NCBI GenBank assembly: GCA_033032865.1
Contig: JAWHQI010000005.1
Location: forward strand, 6,906,001-6,970,000
DNA from: Dactylorhiza incarnata
Lineage: Eukaryota > Streptophyta > Magnoliopsida > Asparagales > Orchidaceae
Length of the DNA: 64,000 nucleotides
Direction of reading: 5' to 3'
Part shown: piece after piece, positions 20,371-30,453 of the stretch
How positions within the stretch are numbered: position 1 is the stretch's first letter
How the letters are laid out: each line of letters begins with the position of its first letter
Program-made: the position numbers and the translations under genes
The notes under the pieces: model-generated
The model's database searches: none
What the model saw: only the letters and a program-made list of their open reading frames with translations
What the model was told of the DNA's origin: nothing

Positions 20371-21172
20371 TGATAGGAACTAGAGAAAGTAACTTGCACG
20401 TTAACTAAAATTGAAATACAATCTTGCTAGATACGCTCACGCCAATCACTTGGGGGTTGGTACCCCTAAGGATCCCTCTACAAGAGAGTTACAAGAGTGA
20501 TTAACCCCCTTCTAAGACTCATAACTCTCCCTTATATAAGGGAGGATTCGCTAAAGACTAAATTCCCAAAATACCCCTTGAGAGGGAAAAATACATAAGA
20601 TGTGATATACATGAAGGTTAGGGGTGTGCATAAAAAACAGAAACCGACTGAACCGGGCTGATCAAACCAACCGATTTTTGGACCGAACCGATTGGTTCGA
20701 TTCAATTTCGGTTTAGGGGGGGCGAAAACCGGTATCATTTCAGTTATATTTGGTTTGTTGGTTGGGAAAACAGAAAAAACAGAACCGAACTTTAACTATT
20801 AGAGAATAAAGATTATTAACAAAGTTTATGTATTATAATTTTGTTTGGGTCAAGACACAGTAAATTACTTTTAAATATATAGATCTAAGATTAATTACTT
20901 TTAAGTTAACCATAAATCTAAATCAATTTATCATTTAAGTCAAAAAAATTTAATCAGAACTAAAAAAAACATTTTGGGCAAATTTTATTAGGAGTTAGCT
21001 ATGTCGGAGAACCGAACCGAACCATGTCGATTCGGTTTGGTTTCGGCTTGGGGTGAGCAAAAACGGAGGATATTCGGTTCGGTTTCGGTTTTACCCAAAA
21101 CCAAACCAAACCGCTTACAGGCATAATATAGGTAGGCAGTCGTGTGTAGCTGTATGAATATTCCGTTGCTCA
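20371..21172 (-). repeat. R5 3' LTR, carrying a hAT-like MITE
   Basis: It aligns with 22822-23098 over TGATAG..., CTCACGCCAAT, CTCTCCCTTATATAAGGGAG and TTGAGAGGGAAAA. The insertion at 20619-21125 splits it near its far end. TATATAAG near 20533 is probably the LTR promoter TATA element. Confidence 0.7.
20619..21125. mobile_element. hAT-like MITE rich in CCGAACCG / CGGTTCGG
   Basis: About 507 bp starting TAGGGGTGTGCA and ending (other strand) TATGCCTGTAAG, flanked by ATGAAGGT and ATATAGGT (6 of 8 match). Dense copies of CGGTTCGGTT and its complement sit at both ends, with an AT-rich centre. Plant hAT-type MITEs commonly have this TAGGGGTGT end and internal CGGTT repeats. The edges are less certain than for the other MITEs. 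Confidence 0.6.
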
Positions 21173-21179
21173 ATATCGA

Positions 21180-22640
21180 CCTTGTCCTCAAGGGCAAGTC
21201 ATGAAGGGGCTATCCTCGAGCTCAAGAGCCTCAAAATCAGCAAGGATAATGTCTTCATCTTCAGCGTCGAGTAGTAGACGCAATTCTTTATTCGAACAAT
21301 TGTGGGTGGGGGGAGAAAGACTGTTTGCAACGAAAACATAGGTCATGTATGCGGAGAGATAAAGGTACTCTTGGTTGTGTGTGGTGGGTTCAGCTTGGGC
21401 GGGGAGGAATAGGAAGTTGTGGTATGTCCAGGGAAGGTGGGGGTTTTGGCTAGTAAGTGGGATGATGGGGCGGAACAAGGTGATGGGAGTTACAGGGCTG
21501 GTAGCAGGCTGGTGGTTTAGGAGGATGGTAGTGGGAAGCGGTTTAGGGGGTTGGTAGCGGGGCGAGTTAGTGGCTGATAGAGCGTGGAACTCTTCTTCAA
21601 CAAATCAGTCTTGCTCCATGACACGAGAAAGGGTGTCTGGATTGATGACATGAAGACGCGTCTGGATGTGGGGTTGGAGGGTGATGAAATCGTTGACATA
21701 GGCAGAGACGGACTCTGCTTGGCGAACCATCCCTAGTCGTTCTTAAACATTGCTCACCTGGTGGCTAATCGTAGCAGAGAATAAGCTCTTCCTTGAACAT
21801 CACCCGTGTGGAAGTCGGATTGGATTAGTGAGTCCAGCAAAGCCAGTGAAGAGTGGATCCTTCCATGTAGACAGTTGACAAGAGAACCTTCTGTAGTGCA
21901 GGGGTCACATGGAGTTCGAAAAATTGTCTAGCACAAGCAATCCACCCAAGGAGGTTTGTCCCATCGAAAACAAGAATGTCAAGGCGACGACAGTGTGCAG
22001 GGTCAGCCTCAACAAGCAGTTGGAAAACTGCAGTCGGCGCGGAAGTGCTGCTAGAGGGTTGCATGTCGACTGTGATCGATTCCAAAGTCGCGGGCGGTGG
22101 CGGTGGAGGGTTCTGGCGACCGACGAGGAGGGTGTGGATTTCTCGCGCAGTGACCTGGAGTTCAGACAAGGATTTATTGACAAGATCCATACAACCGAAA
22201 AGGGTCATGACCGTGAGAGCTGCGTCATCAACGTGAGCAAACATAAAAAGGATAGCAGTCATACACCGAAGTGTTACGGTGGCGACGGGAAGCCCGTGGA
22301 GACTTGCAATCGGTGGAAGTAGTAGGAGAAAGGATCTGAAGGATGCCCTGAACAACAGAGTGGTCGATCATGGGAAGTCGGCGTCACTGAGGGAGAGGGC
22401 GGCATGCTGAAAGTGGCAATCTCATGTGTAGGAGGCGCATGCAGCAAGTGGTTGTCTAGTAGCCGGAGACGGGCGAGAAGGCGGGGATGTTGACGGAGTC
22501 GGACGATGCAGCCTGGACAGCCATTGTCCAAGAGCGCGCAAGCAATAGCGAAGAGGGTTGTGAATGAGAGAACATGTTGTTGTCGACCACAACTGGAAGG
22601 ATGATCGCATGGATCACGGGGCAAGGCCCGCATGAATCGA
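21180..22640 (-). pseudogene. R5 gag remnant (Ty3-gypsy type)
   Basis: The clearest piece is the minus frame 21825-22355. An N-terminal region with a polyproline run is followed by 'RRLDILVFDGTNLLGWIACA' and 'ARQFFELHVTP', then 'STVYMEGSTLHW', which is the Gypsy gag pattern (LDFP.FDG.DP.GWI...E.YF...). The capsid domain continues in shifted frames to about 21500. No zinc knuckle or pol is seen. Confidence 0.7.
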
Positions 22641-22821
22641 TCTAGGAGTCGTGGATCGGGAGAGTTCGCTGAGAGATTCGCGTGTGAAGTGGTGGAACAA
22701 CGAGGCTTCGTCGATCGAGATCGATCACAGTTGTAATTGTGGGATGGGCATAGGAGATGGAACTGAAAGAAAGATTAGGGTTTGGAGTTGAACCCTAATT
22801 TGTGAGGCAGATCAGACCAGT

Positions 22822-23098
22822 TGATAGAAAACAAATAAAGTACCTTGCTCGTTAACAGAAACTGAAATACAACCTTGTGAGGTATGCTCACGCCAATTAT
22901 TTGAGGGTTGGTTCCCCCTAAGTATCCATCTACAACTATAAAAGAGTTACAAGACTACTTGACCGCTTCTAAAATGCACTACTCTCTCTTATATAGAGGA
23001 GGAATCGCTAGAGAATAAATTACCAAAATATCCCTCGAGAGGGAAAATACATAAAACGCGATATTCATGAACGTTAACCATCGTGCGTAGCCATAACA
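22822..23098 (-). repeat. R5 5' LTR
   Basis: 277 bp with TG...CA ends, matching the left LTR without the MITE. CTCTTATATAGAGGAGG at 22984-23000 marks the TATA region. The next internal bases on the minus strand (ACTGGTCTGATCTG) may be a mutated primer site. Confidence 0.7.
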
Positions 23099-23940
23099 TC
23101 ATCTTCGTAATATCTCCCAAAACCTATGATCGAATTATTTCAAAACCTTATAGGAATGTCATGAACTACAATTGCTCGCATTGTTGTTGTATGACTCTGA
23201 CATTAGTGAAAATATGGATAAGAGAATTCAATTCTTCAACCAATTTCCTTAATTCACCAGAGTATTCACGCACGGACTTGGAACCCTTCTTCAGTTTGTT
23301 TAACATTTGTGAGAGGCCATAGATTTTGCTCAAGATATTATTTCTCGTTTATAATAATGTCAAATGATCTCATACAACCTTGGTTCTCATGCAATGGGTG
23401 ACTAGATCGAAAACAGAGATTTCCGTGCAGCCCCACATCATACTCATAATTTGAGCATCTTCTTGCTCCAACATATCATAGACAGCAGTTTCAATGGTAC
23501 GAGGGACTTGAGTAATATGAGCTCTCTTTCCCCTACCCATAAATACATGAGAATAGGGTTCTTTTATTTCATGTAATTTTCAATACGTCTTAGCTTTTTG
23601 AGGTAATATGACTAAGGGTGTCAGTTGTTGTTACGAATCTATTCACTGAAGCAATCTCCCTCTCATCGGTCATCTTAGGCATCTCAGGAGCACTGTCAAA
23701 GTCAAACACACTAATAGAAGTCAAATTCAGTGTTGGGACAACACATAGAAAGTTCAATAAGGGGCTAAACAAAATAGAATCAGTGATTTATGGGTACCCG
23801 GTCTCGATGGTGTTGAAGGTCACTCTTGTTGATGCCTCTATAACTCCATCTCCGGCACTCTTTAGCATCCTACCAGAGCTTGACCCCCTACTTATTTTGT
23901 TTTTGAAGAAATGGAGAAAGAGATAATCTCAGGAAAGTTG
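23099..23940 (-). pseudogene. R4 gag remnant (Copia type)
   Basis: The minus strand encodes a Copia gag (Retrotran_gag_2/UBN2 type) in broken frames. Around 23440-23560 comes 'RAHITQVPRTIETAVYDMLE' and a W-rich segment. Around 23200-23330 comes 'IYGLSQMLNKLKKGSKSVRE', matching the ...L...F..L.QG..SV.EY... pattern of gag. R5 has cut it on its 3' side. Confidence 0.65.
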
Positions 23941-24135
23941 GGGGCAACCAACCATCTCAAGGACAATCATCCGCGTATGCACCGAGGCAACATGCTATCA
24001 AAAGCATGAATTCCATCCACAGCAGACCCCCTCCCCCCAGTTTTTATTATTGCAATTGACACTTGAAGCACATCCCGGACTGAGATTAATGTATTAATAG
24101 AGGAACTATAGTCTTTATGGATGCTTACCTAGTCT

Positions 24136-26960
24136 TTGAGGCCTAGATCATCCGCCTCCAATAAAGGTATATCTCGTCTTTCTCATAGTATATCCTGGAA
24201 AACATTTGAAGCCACAAATCATATTACTTTGCAGAAGCCTTTGAGATGCACAAATATAATTTTCCAAGTCATTACAGTAGTCAATGGAGAAACCACCTAT
24301 GTTAGCAAATCTGCAGAAGTATCTCTTAACTCTAGTTTATCTCTTTGTCATACACTTTGTGTTCCTAGATCATATTTTAATCTTCTTTCTATTTGCCATC
24401 TAATTCATGATCACAAAGGTTTAGTGATACTTTCTTATTCTTCTTTTGTGATTCAGGATCTTCGAACACAGAGTATTGGGGGAGATTTTTAATGGGCTCT
24501 ATATTTTGGACATTCCTCCATCACCTATATCATCCATCACTTATGTGGACTAGTGTTGTCATCTTTTCCATGAACCTATCATGATCCTCCAAAAGGCTTT
24601 TACCGTATTAATTTTGACTTTTGTGTAAGTTGTGTGTCTACTGGAAACAATATTGCTCTACTTTCCCCTCATTGTACAACGATGCTTCATTTTTTAGAGC
24701 ACTTCGATATTTGGAGTCCTTATAAAACTGTGAGTTTATCTAGTTATGACTACTTTGCTATTTTTCTTGATGATCATTCTCAGACGACTTGGTTGCATTT
24801 TCTTTATGGTCATTTTGAAAATTTGAGTGTCTTTCACTCCTTTGTCTTGGAAACCCGCAGCTAGTTCTCTACTGCAATCAAAACTATCAGGACTGATAAT
24901 GCCCGTGAATACTTCAGTCAAGAGTTTCATGAGACTTACAATTCTTCTGACATTATCAATTAGACTTCTTGCTTCTGTACACCACAACAAAATTGTGTGG
25001 TTGAGTGGAAAAACCATAATCTTCTTAAAGTAGCTAGGGTCTCTTATGTTAATGCATGTTCCAAAAATTTATTAGAGTTATAGTGTTATTACTACATGAT
25101 ATTTAGTCAATTGTATGATTTGATTGTTCTTATCATTAAATCTTCTTTCTCCATTCTTTCCTTCCACACCACCCCTCTAACTCCTTGATTTTTAGGTGCG
25201 CATGTTTTGTCCATCATCTTGGTCCTCCTGTTGATAAGTTGGCCCAATGTGCTAATAAGTTTGTCAGGAACAAACTTTCTTTCCTACACAAGTTACACCA
25301 TCAGCTCATCCACATGTGTTGTTGATTATAAACCTACAAATGTTGTACAACCACCACCTTCGCCCCGCTGAAGGCTTACACTCGTCGACGATTTCACCAG
25401 ACAGCTCTTAGATAGTCACCCACTACTAATGTTATCCATGTGCCCGATGATTTGCCCATCGCCCTTTGTAAGGGTACACGCTCACGTACCGCTCACCCAC
25501 TCTTTCATTATGTCTCCTTTCATAGTTTAACTCCTCCACTACACAGGTTCGCTTATTCCTTGTCGTTTATTTCCACTCCTTTTGTGTAAAGGACACTACA
25601 ACATTCAGCCTGGTGGACTGATATGGATAAAGGAATGCAAGCCATATGGGTCAATAACACGTGAGAGTTAGTGCAACTTCCACATGGACAGTCTCGTTTT
25701 AGTTGCATATTGGTTTTCACTTTGTCAAACATCATTCAGTGATCCAGATGGTTCAGTTGAGCGCTTAAAGGCGCGGCTTGTTTCCTGCGGGTTCACTCAG
25801 CAATACGGTATTGATTATGATGGCACATTTTCTCATGTTGCTAAGTTAAATATAGCTCAATTCGCTATCTCTTTGGCAGTTCATCGTCATTGGCAGTTGC
25901 TTCATCTGAATATCAAGAATGCATTTCGTAACAGCGATTTATGACTATAGGGGGAGTCTTTGTATATCGCCTAAAAATCTATTTATGGCTCAAGCAGTCT
26001 CCTCAAGCTTGGTTCGACAAATTCAGTGATGTAATTTAGTCTTTTGGTTTTACACATAGCTCGGTTGACTTCTCTCACTTCACGGATCATCGTCTGAAGG
26101 TACAATGATTCTTTTAGTTTATGTTGATACTATCATTATTACTACTGATGCTTTGACTAGTGTGTCAATGATCAAAAAGTACTTGGACACTCATTTTCAT
26201 CCAAACCTTTGGGCCTTGTTTGATAATTCCTACATTTTGAGATAGCTCATTGCCATGACGTACTCATACAATCCCGGTAAATATTGTATAGATCTCTACA
26301 TGATGTCGGATACTTGGGCAAATCTCGAGTATTATCAACGGCTAGTCGGAAATCTTATATATCTAACTGTCGCTCGATTGGACATCCCCTTAGTTGTTGG
26401 TATTGTTAGCCAGTTCAGGCATGCTCCTCAGAAGTCTCACCTTCAAGTTGTTGAGTGCATCCTCTGATATTGGAAGAATGCTCTTGGTAAGGAGCTTGTG
26501 TATAGGCCCTTGTCTTCTCTCTTGTTGATTGTCTACTTTGATGCTAACTATGTGGGATTTGTAGATGATCATTGGCTTGTGGGGGTAATCTAGTTATGTG
26601 TAGGAGCAAAAAATAATCTGGTGTGGACCAATCAATAGCTGAAATTGAGTATCGCTTACTGGACTGTGGGTTTCCGAGCTTACATGGTTAGGAAGTCTTC
26701 TTAAATAACTTAGTGTGCTTCTCACCACTCCTGCGGTCCTCTACTATGATAATAAAGATGTCATTCATATCGTTGAGACCCCTATATTCCATAAGCACGC
26801 CAAACATATTAAAATTGATTGTCACATCATTTGGGAAAAGTTCAAGTTGTGTTAGATCGATCTTTAGCATGTTCTCGTTGTATCTCAAATCGATGATATT
26901 CTCGCCATGGATTTGTCTCATCCACTTTATCATCAGTTTATTTCCAAGCTTAGAGTCTCC
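24136..26960 (+). pseudogene. R6 pol remnant
   Basis: Recognisable pieces are: the protease-to-finger region 'CVPRSYFNLLSICHLIHDHK'; integrase 'YDYFAIFLDDHSQTTWLHFL' (24741 on) and 'IKTIRTDNAREYFSQEF' (second Asp region); the TPQQN-type motif near 24980; reverse transcriptase 'ERLKARLVSCGFTQQYGIDY' (25759 on) followed by 'HLNIKNAF'; 'YQRLVGNLIYLTVARLDIPL' (26332 on); and the RNase H end near 26745-26900. There are at least ten stops or frameshifts. No YVDD box survives intact. Confidence 0.8.
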
Positions 26961-27015
26961 AATATGTAAGCTCCAATTTGTCTCATCCACTTTATCATCA
27001 GTTTATTTCCAAGCT
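26911..27015. repeat. 40-bp direct duplication next to the Helitron end
   Basis: 26911-26950 and 26976-27015 are the same 40-bp segment (ATTTGTCTCATCCACTTTAT...CCAAGCT), separated by 25 bp. The second copy stops exactly where the CAGACACTCG palindrome arm begins. Confidence 0.85.
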
Positions 27016-27055
27016 CAGACACTCGTATATATATATATATATATACGAGTGTCTG
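27016..27055. repeat. Perfect 40-bp palindrome, CAGACACTCG(TA)10CGAGTGTCTG
   Basis: Two decamers in opposite orientation flank ten TA units. The right decamer is the 3' terminus of the Helitron. The left one is an orphan copy of that terminus. Confidence 0.85.
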
Positions 27056-27534
27056 ACACGGGGCTCCGCCCCTACGGCCAAGCGCGACAGTACCCTGCCA
27101 GTGACTGCGGGCTTCGCCCATCCCCGGCACGATGCTATTGGGCGGCCTTCGACCGCATCCAGGCGGGCTTCGCCCACCTCAGCACGGGCTTCACCCGTGC
27201 ACGATGCGTCTGCGGGCTGCGCCCGCAACATATACATATGAGTACTCGAAATGACCGTAAAAAATATACATCAATATTACAATATTTATTTTGTAAAAAA
27301 AATATGTATATACTTAAAAATATTATTTTTTTTCCTCTCTCTTTCCCTCTCCGCCGCACTCTCTCCCCCTTCTCTCATCTCTTTCTCTCTCTCTCTCACT
27401 CTCTCTCCCGGGAGGTTTATTTTTATTTTTTTATATTAAAGACGTTTCGGATAAAACATGTGAAATATCCAACGGTGGAAAATGAAAGCACGGTAAGAGC
27501 ATGGAGAATGTTTTATTCACTTATATAATAAAGA
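27046..27534 (-). mobile_element. Non-autonomous Helitron
   Basis: Read on the minus strand it starts TCTTTATTATATAAG at 27534 after an A, and ends GGGGCGGAGCCCCGTGTCAG ACACTCG at 27046 before a T. It therefore inserted between A and T in TA-rich DNA with no target duplication. The 3' part has a GC hairpin about a dozen bases from the end, as Helitrons do. The terminal tetramer reads CTCG rather than the usual CTRR. Four further short GC hairpins precede it. No Rep/helicase is encoded, so movement would depend on an autonomous relative. Confidence 0.6.
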
Positions 27535-28790
27535 TATATATATACACACACACACACATACACACATATATATATATTTAGTTCTATATAATGTTAGACC
27601 CACATCGAGTATGGAGAGATGTGACTCTCATTTATAAATACTGTAGTATATACTCCTATTCAAGCAAGTGAAAATAAGATTTTGAGTTCTCTCATAATTA
27701 TGAAAAGCACTACTTATCATGTACTTGATTACTTGGCTAATGACTAGATTGAATATAATTAAGGAACTTCTAATTTCTATCATAACTTATAAAACACCAC
27801 TAAATAAGCGTTAACATCGGTAATATTATTGATGGTCACCTTCTCGTTTTCTCAATTTACATGCTTTCTCAGCCCACACCTATGATGATTACTAGTTAGA
27901 TGTATTTTTAGTTTAATGAACGAATTAATTACTTTAGAAAAAGTCAAGTAAACCAGATGGTCCTGTTCAAGGAAATCCTTACAAATAAAATTATTAATAC
28001 AAAGAGTGAGAGGCTGGAAGGAAGCAACAGTGCAAACAAAAAATAGGTTTGGGAGCTTATTCGATCATGATGCTTGAAATAAAGTTGTTGTAGCTTTTAT
28101 ATGGATGGACGTGCAGCACTACCAGTGCAATTTGCGGTCATGGAGACATAGAGAAGGTGCACATGAAGGGTTTTTTACATGCTTTTCATGTAAATTAAAA
28201 CTATGATCAAAATATGCAGAACAAAACAAAACTCAAAAGAGACATTCGTTTTGGTCCCTTTATTTTGCGGCATGCGGCATAAACATGGGGACATAAATCA
28301 TGTAGCAAGATACGGTGAAGGATTCAAACAAACTAAATAAAAGAACCCAATTGACATAAAAGAATTTTTCTCGCCGTTGCATTTTTGAAAAAAAAACAAA
28401 TGTTATTTTTTGCCTGCTTGAATAGCCTTCATTCATAACCATTAATTTCCCAAAACATTGTTTTATGTCTTATTCTAACAGGGAGAAGCTACGTTCAAGA
28501 ACGTTGTTTTATCTCCATCTCTAACAGCTCCATCTTCAACCGTCACCGCCCACCCAAACAAGCCAGCTTACTATTGCAATCACTATAAACATAAGGGTAA
28601 TACAATTACAAATATATATATATATATAATCTGAAAAAATTCCATTATCCTATGATCCACAGAATAATTGCACAACCAAAGCAGCATTTGTTATAAAAAA
28701 AATCTCATTAGTTTTCAGTAATGGGGCAAACAAAAATCTATATCGTGGAAAAGAAGCAGAAGCTAATTGATCGAAATAGAAGATGCTAGC
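27535..28790. other. AT-rich intron sequence with microsatellites
   Basis: TA/CA microsatellites occupy 27533-27578 and a TA run lies at 28612-28628. TGTTAGACCCACATCGAG (27592-27609) resembles an LTR start, but no partner is seen. This is the 5' part of intron 1 of the SWITCH2-like gene. No exon is recognised in it. Confidence 0.5.
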
Positions 28791-29222
28791 CTGAACAACG
28801 GGAAATTCCCCAGATGACGACAGCACAAGGGGCTCAAATGGCCCTTTGGCACCTAAATCGATCCGCGCAGCCGCCTGGCGAGCAAAGGGCAAGGGTGCAG
28901 AATCCTTCCCATCCCTTTCCTCTTCTTCTAGCCCTTCAACTTCTTCCTCCCTTCCTGCAACTCGTTTTTGGCACCGTCCTCCATTATGGATGACGCTTCG
29001 AGTTGGTTCTGTTGAGTGCTTCCCGGTTGGAGGAAAGAAGGCGAAATCGAGTCGCTGTAACTGCTTGGAGAGCGAGGATTTGGGCGGCTTTCTCAGTGGA
29101 GGGTTATCCGTCGAGAATTCTCTAGAAGTATATGAAGGGGCAGCGGGCGTGGATGAAGTGGCGGGGGTGGAGGCGGAGTGAGAGCACGGCCGGAGAGTTT
29201 CCTTAAGACTGTTTAACGACAT
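28791..29222 (-). CDS. SWI2: SWITCH2/ERCC6L2-like SNF2 ATPase, exon 1
   Basis: The start ATG at 29222 opens a 144-codon exon: 'MSLNSLKETLRPCS', a Ser/Pro/Thr-rich stretch, 'LRKPPKSSLSKQLQRLDF' (residues about 46-63), an acidic Glu-rich block, then 'GPFEPLVLSSSGEFPVVQ' at the exon end. This order matches the N-terminus of plant SWITCH2/CHR9 proteins, which runs straight into 'VPASIN...', the first residues of the exon at 10598. The splice donor would be CAG/GC (28790-28789), a non-canonical GC donor. Two GT dinucleotides just upstream are in-phase alternatives. The gene product is a nuclear SNF2-family DNA translocase tied to DNA repair. Confidence 0.78.
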
Positions 29223-29312
29223 TTTCTCCTCTGCTAAGTTTTAGGAAACCGCCAAATGCTTTCTTCTTCCCAAATAACATTCTCATGTACTCCAATAACC
29301 TCCTGTCTGCCT
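29223..29312 (-). promoter_or_regulatory. Short 5' region of the SWITCH2-like gene
   Basis: Only about 90 bp separate the start codon from a MITE target duplication. The promoter therefore either includes the MITE or has been disrupted by it. No clear TATA box is seen in these 90 bp. Confidence 0.4.
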
Positions 29313-29930
29313 CTTCAAACTAAGGCTGATATCGAGTCGAGTTCGAGCGATTTGGGCTCGGCTCGAAATCGAAATTTTCGAGTCGAACTCGGCTCAAAAT
29401 CGGCTCAAAATCGGCTCGAAATCGAAATCGATTTCGAGTAGAGCCGGCTCGACTCGAAATGGCTCGATTCCGAGCCGGCTCGAAATCGAATCGAGCTAGC
29501 TCGAAATCGAATTTAGCTGGCTCAAAATCGAATCGAGCTGGCTTGAAATCGAATTAAGTTGACTCGAAATTGAGCAATTTTTCTCTTTATTCCTAGTTGG
29601 CTCGAAATTAAATTGGGAAACATTTAAATTTAGTAAATGAAACACTTAAAGCCTTCAATATTTGTATTTAGCTTTAAAATTTAGTGTTTTATTGTAAAAT
29701 AATAATATATTAATAAATACATAATATTTTTAACCAATTCGAGTTGATTCGAATCATATTTCGAGCGATTCAGGGCTGGCTCAAAATCGACTCGAAATCA
29801 GATTCGAGTCAAATTAAATCGACTCAGATTGAGTCGAATCAATTGTAACTGATTCCGATTCGGCTCAATATTCGAGCGATTTTTGAGCGATTTTCGAGTT
29901 TCGAATAATATGCTCAGCCTTACGTCAAAC
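29313..29930. mobile_element. hAT-like MITE built of GGCTCGAAATCGAA-type repeats
   Basis: The element is 29321-29922 (602 bp). Its ends are TAAGGCTGAT and, on the other strand, TAAGGCTGAGC. It is flanked by CTTCAAAC (29313-29320) and CGTCAAAC (29923-29930), an 8-bp duplication with one change, as hAT transposases make. The interior has dense degenerate copies of CTCGAAATCGAA and related TCGA-rich units around an AT-rich centre. It lies about 100 bp upstream of the SWITCH2-like start codon. Confidence 0.75.
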
Positions 29931-29975
29931 TCCTTGACACTACAACAGCCCTAGGTGTGTTCGTATGAGGGATTT

Positions 29976-30290
29976 TGTTACGGACATGGACATACGCATG
30001 GAGTCGAATCACCCACTATTTTAACATGGCGGAGTTCCCTTAATTATTTTCTATTTTAATTATTTCTTATTTTAATTATTTTTATTTTAATAGTTTCTTA
30101 TTTTAATTATTCTTTATTTTACATCTCTCTTAGAGTTATAAAAGGGATGTGGTATTGTATTCTGGCATGTTTGGATTAATCTGAAAATCAGGGTTGTTCT
30201 CTATCTCTCTCTTCTCTATTCTCCTCTTCTCTCTCAGACCGTAGTCACCGGTCCCCCTTGCCGGCCTTCTTCTCGCTCTGTAATATTTGG
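29976..30290 (+). repeat. R7 putative 5' LTR and leader
   Basis: This is the AT-rich block with TATA-like TATAAAAGG (30137-30145), followed by a CT-rich leader. The 3' edge and the primer site are unclear to me, and there is no second LTR in the window for comparison. Confidence 0.4.
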
Positions 30291-30453
30291 TCCGACCTGC
30301 CTCACCGCCCGCTGCTCGCCGCCAGTGCTCCCCTTTCGTGCGATTTTGCGAATCAATTTCCCTCGCTCGAGCGCCGTTGTAGCCGCCCTACCACCCGACG
30401 CTTCCGTCGGATCTACCGCCCGGCATTTTCGCTCGCGCATTCGGCCGCTGTCA

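Larger units (their letters stand above)
20371..23098 (-). mobile_element. R5: gag-only Ty3-gypsy element inserted in R4
   Basis: Two direct repeats about 280 bp long (excluding the MITE in one) bound the element, at 20371-21172 and 22822-23098. Both start TGATAG on the plus strand. The flanks TCATT (20366-20370) and TCATC (23099-23103) look like a 5-bp target duplication with one change. A polypurine tract (CCCTTGAGGACAAGG, minus) lies at about 21178-21192 next to the left LTR. The 1.65 kb interior encodes only gag, so pol is deleted. Confidence 0.75.
17543..23940 (-). mobile_element. R4: decayed Ty1-copia, interrupted by a foldback element and R5
   Basis: From high to low coordinates the minus strand shows gag (23100-23940), then after R5 the gag end, protease (19697-19990), pre-integrase and integrase (19341-19694, 18700-19015), the integrase-RT linker (17750-18050) and the first part of reverse transcriptase (17543-17743). 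The rest of pol and the 3' LTR are missing on the left, and no 5' LTR was found. Decay is heavy. Confidence 0.75.
23993..27015 (+). mobile_element. R6: decayed plus-strand Ty1-copia
   Basis: A degenerate tRNA-Met primer site (TGCTATCAAAAGCATG, 23993-24008) may mark the 5' end. Gag is absent. Protease (24136-24490), integrase (24690-25030, 25190-25330), reverse transcriptase (25600-26300) and RNase H (26300-26950) follow in order with many stops. The 3' end stops at a 40-bp duplication and a Helitron terminus, with no 3' LTR. Confidence 0.7.

Noticed and set aside
27061..27230. CRISPR-like or tRNA-like repeated hairpins
   Set aside because: Units vary, spacing is irregular, and the context is a plant Helitron. 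Neither a CRISPR array nor tRNA fits.
26713..27528. 271-residue plus-strand frame
   Set aside because: Runs across the end of R6 RNase H, a duplication, the TA palindrome and the Helitron. A chance frame over unrelated pieces.
28846..29181. 111-residue plus-strand frame
   Set aside because: Antisense of the SWITCH2-like exon 1, which has the homology.
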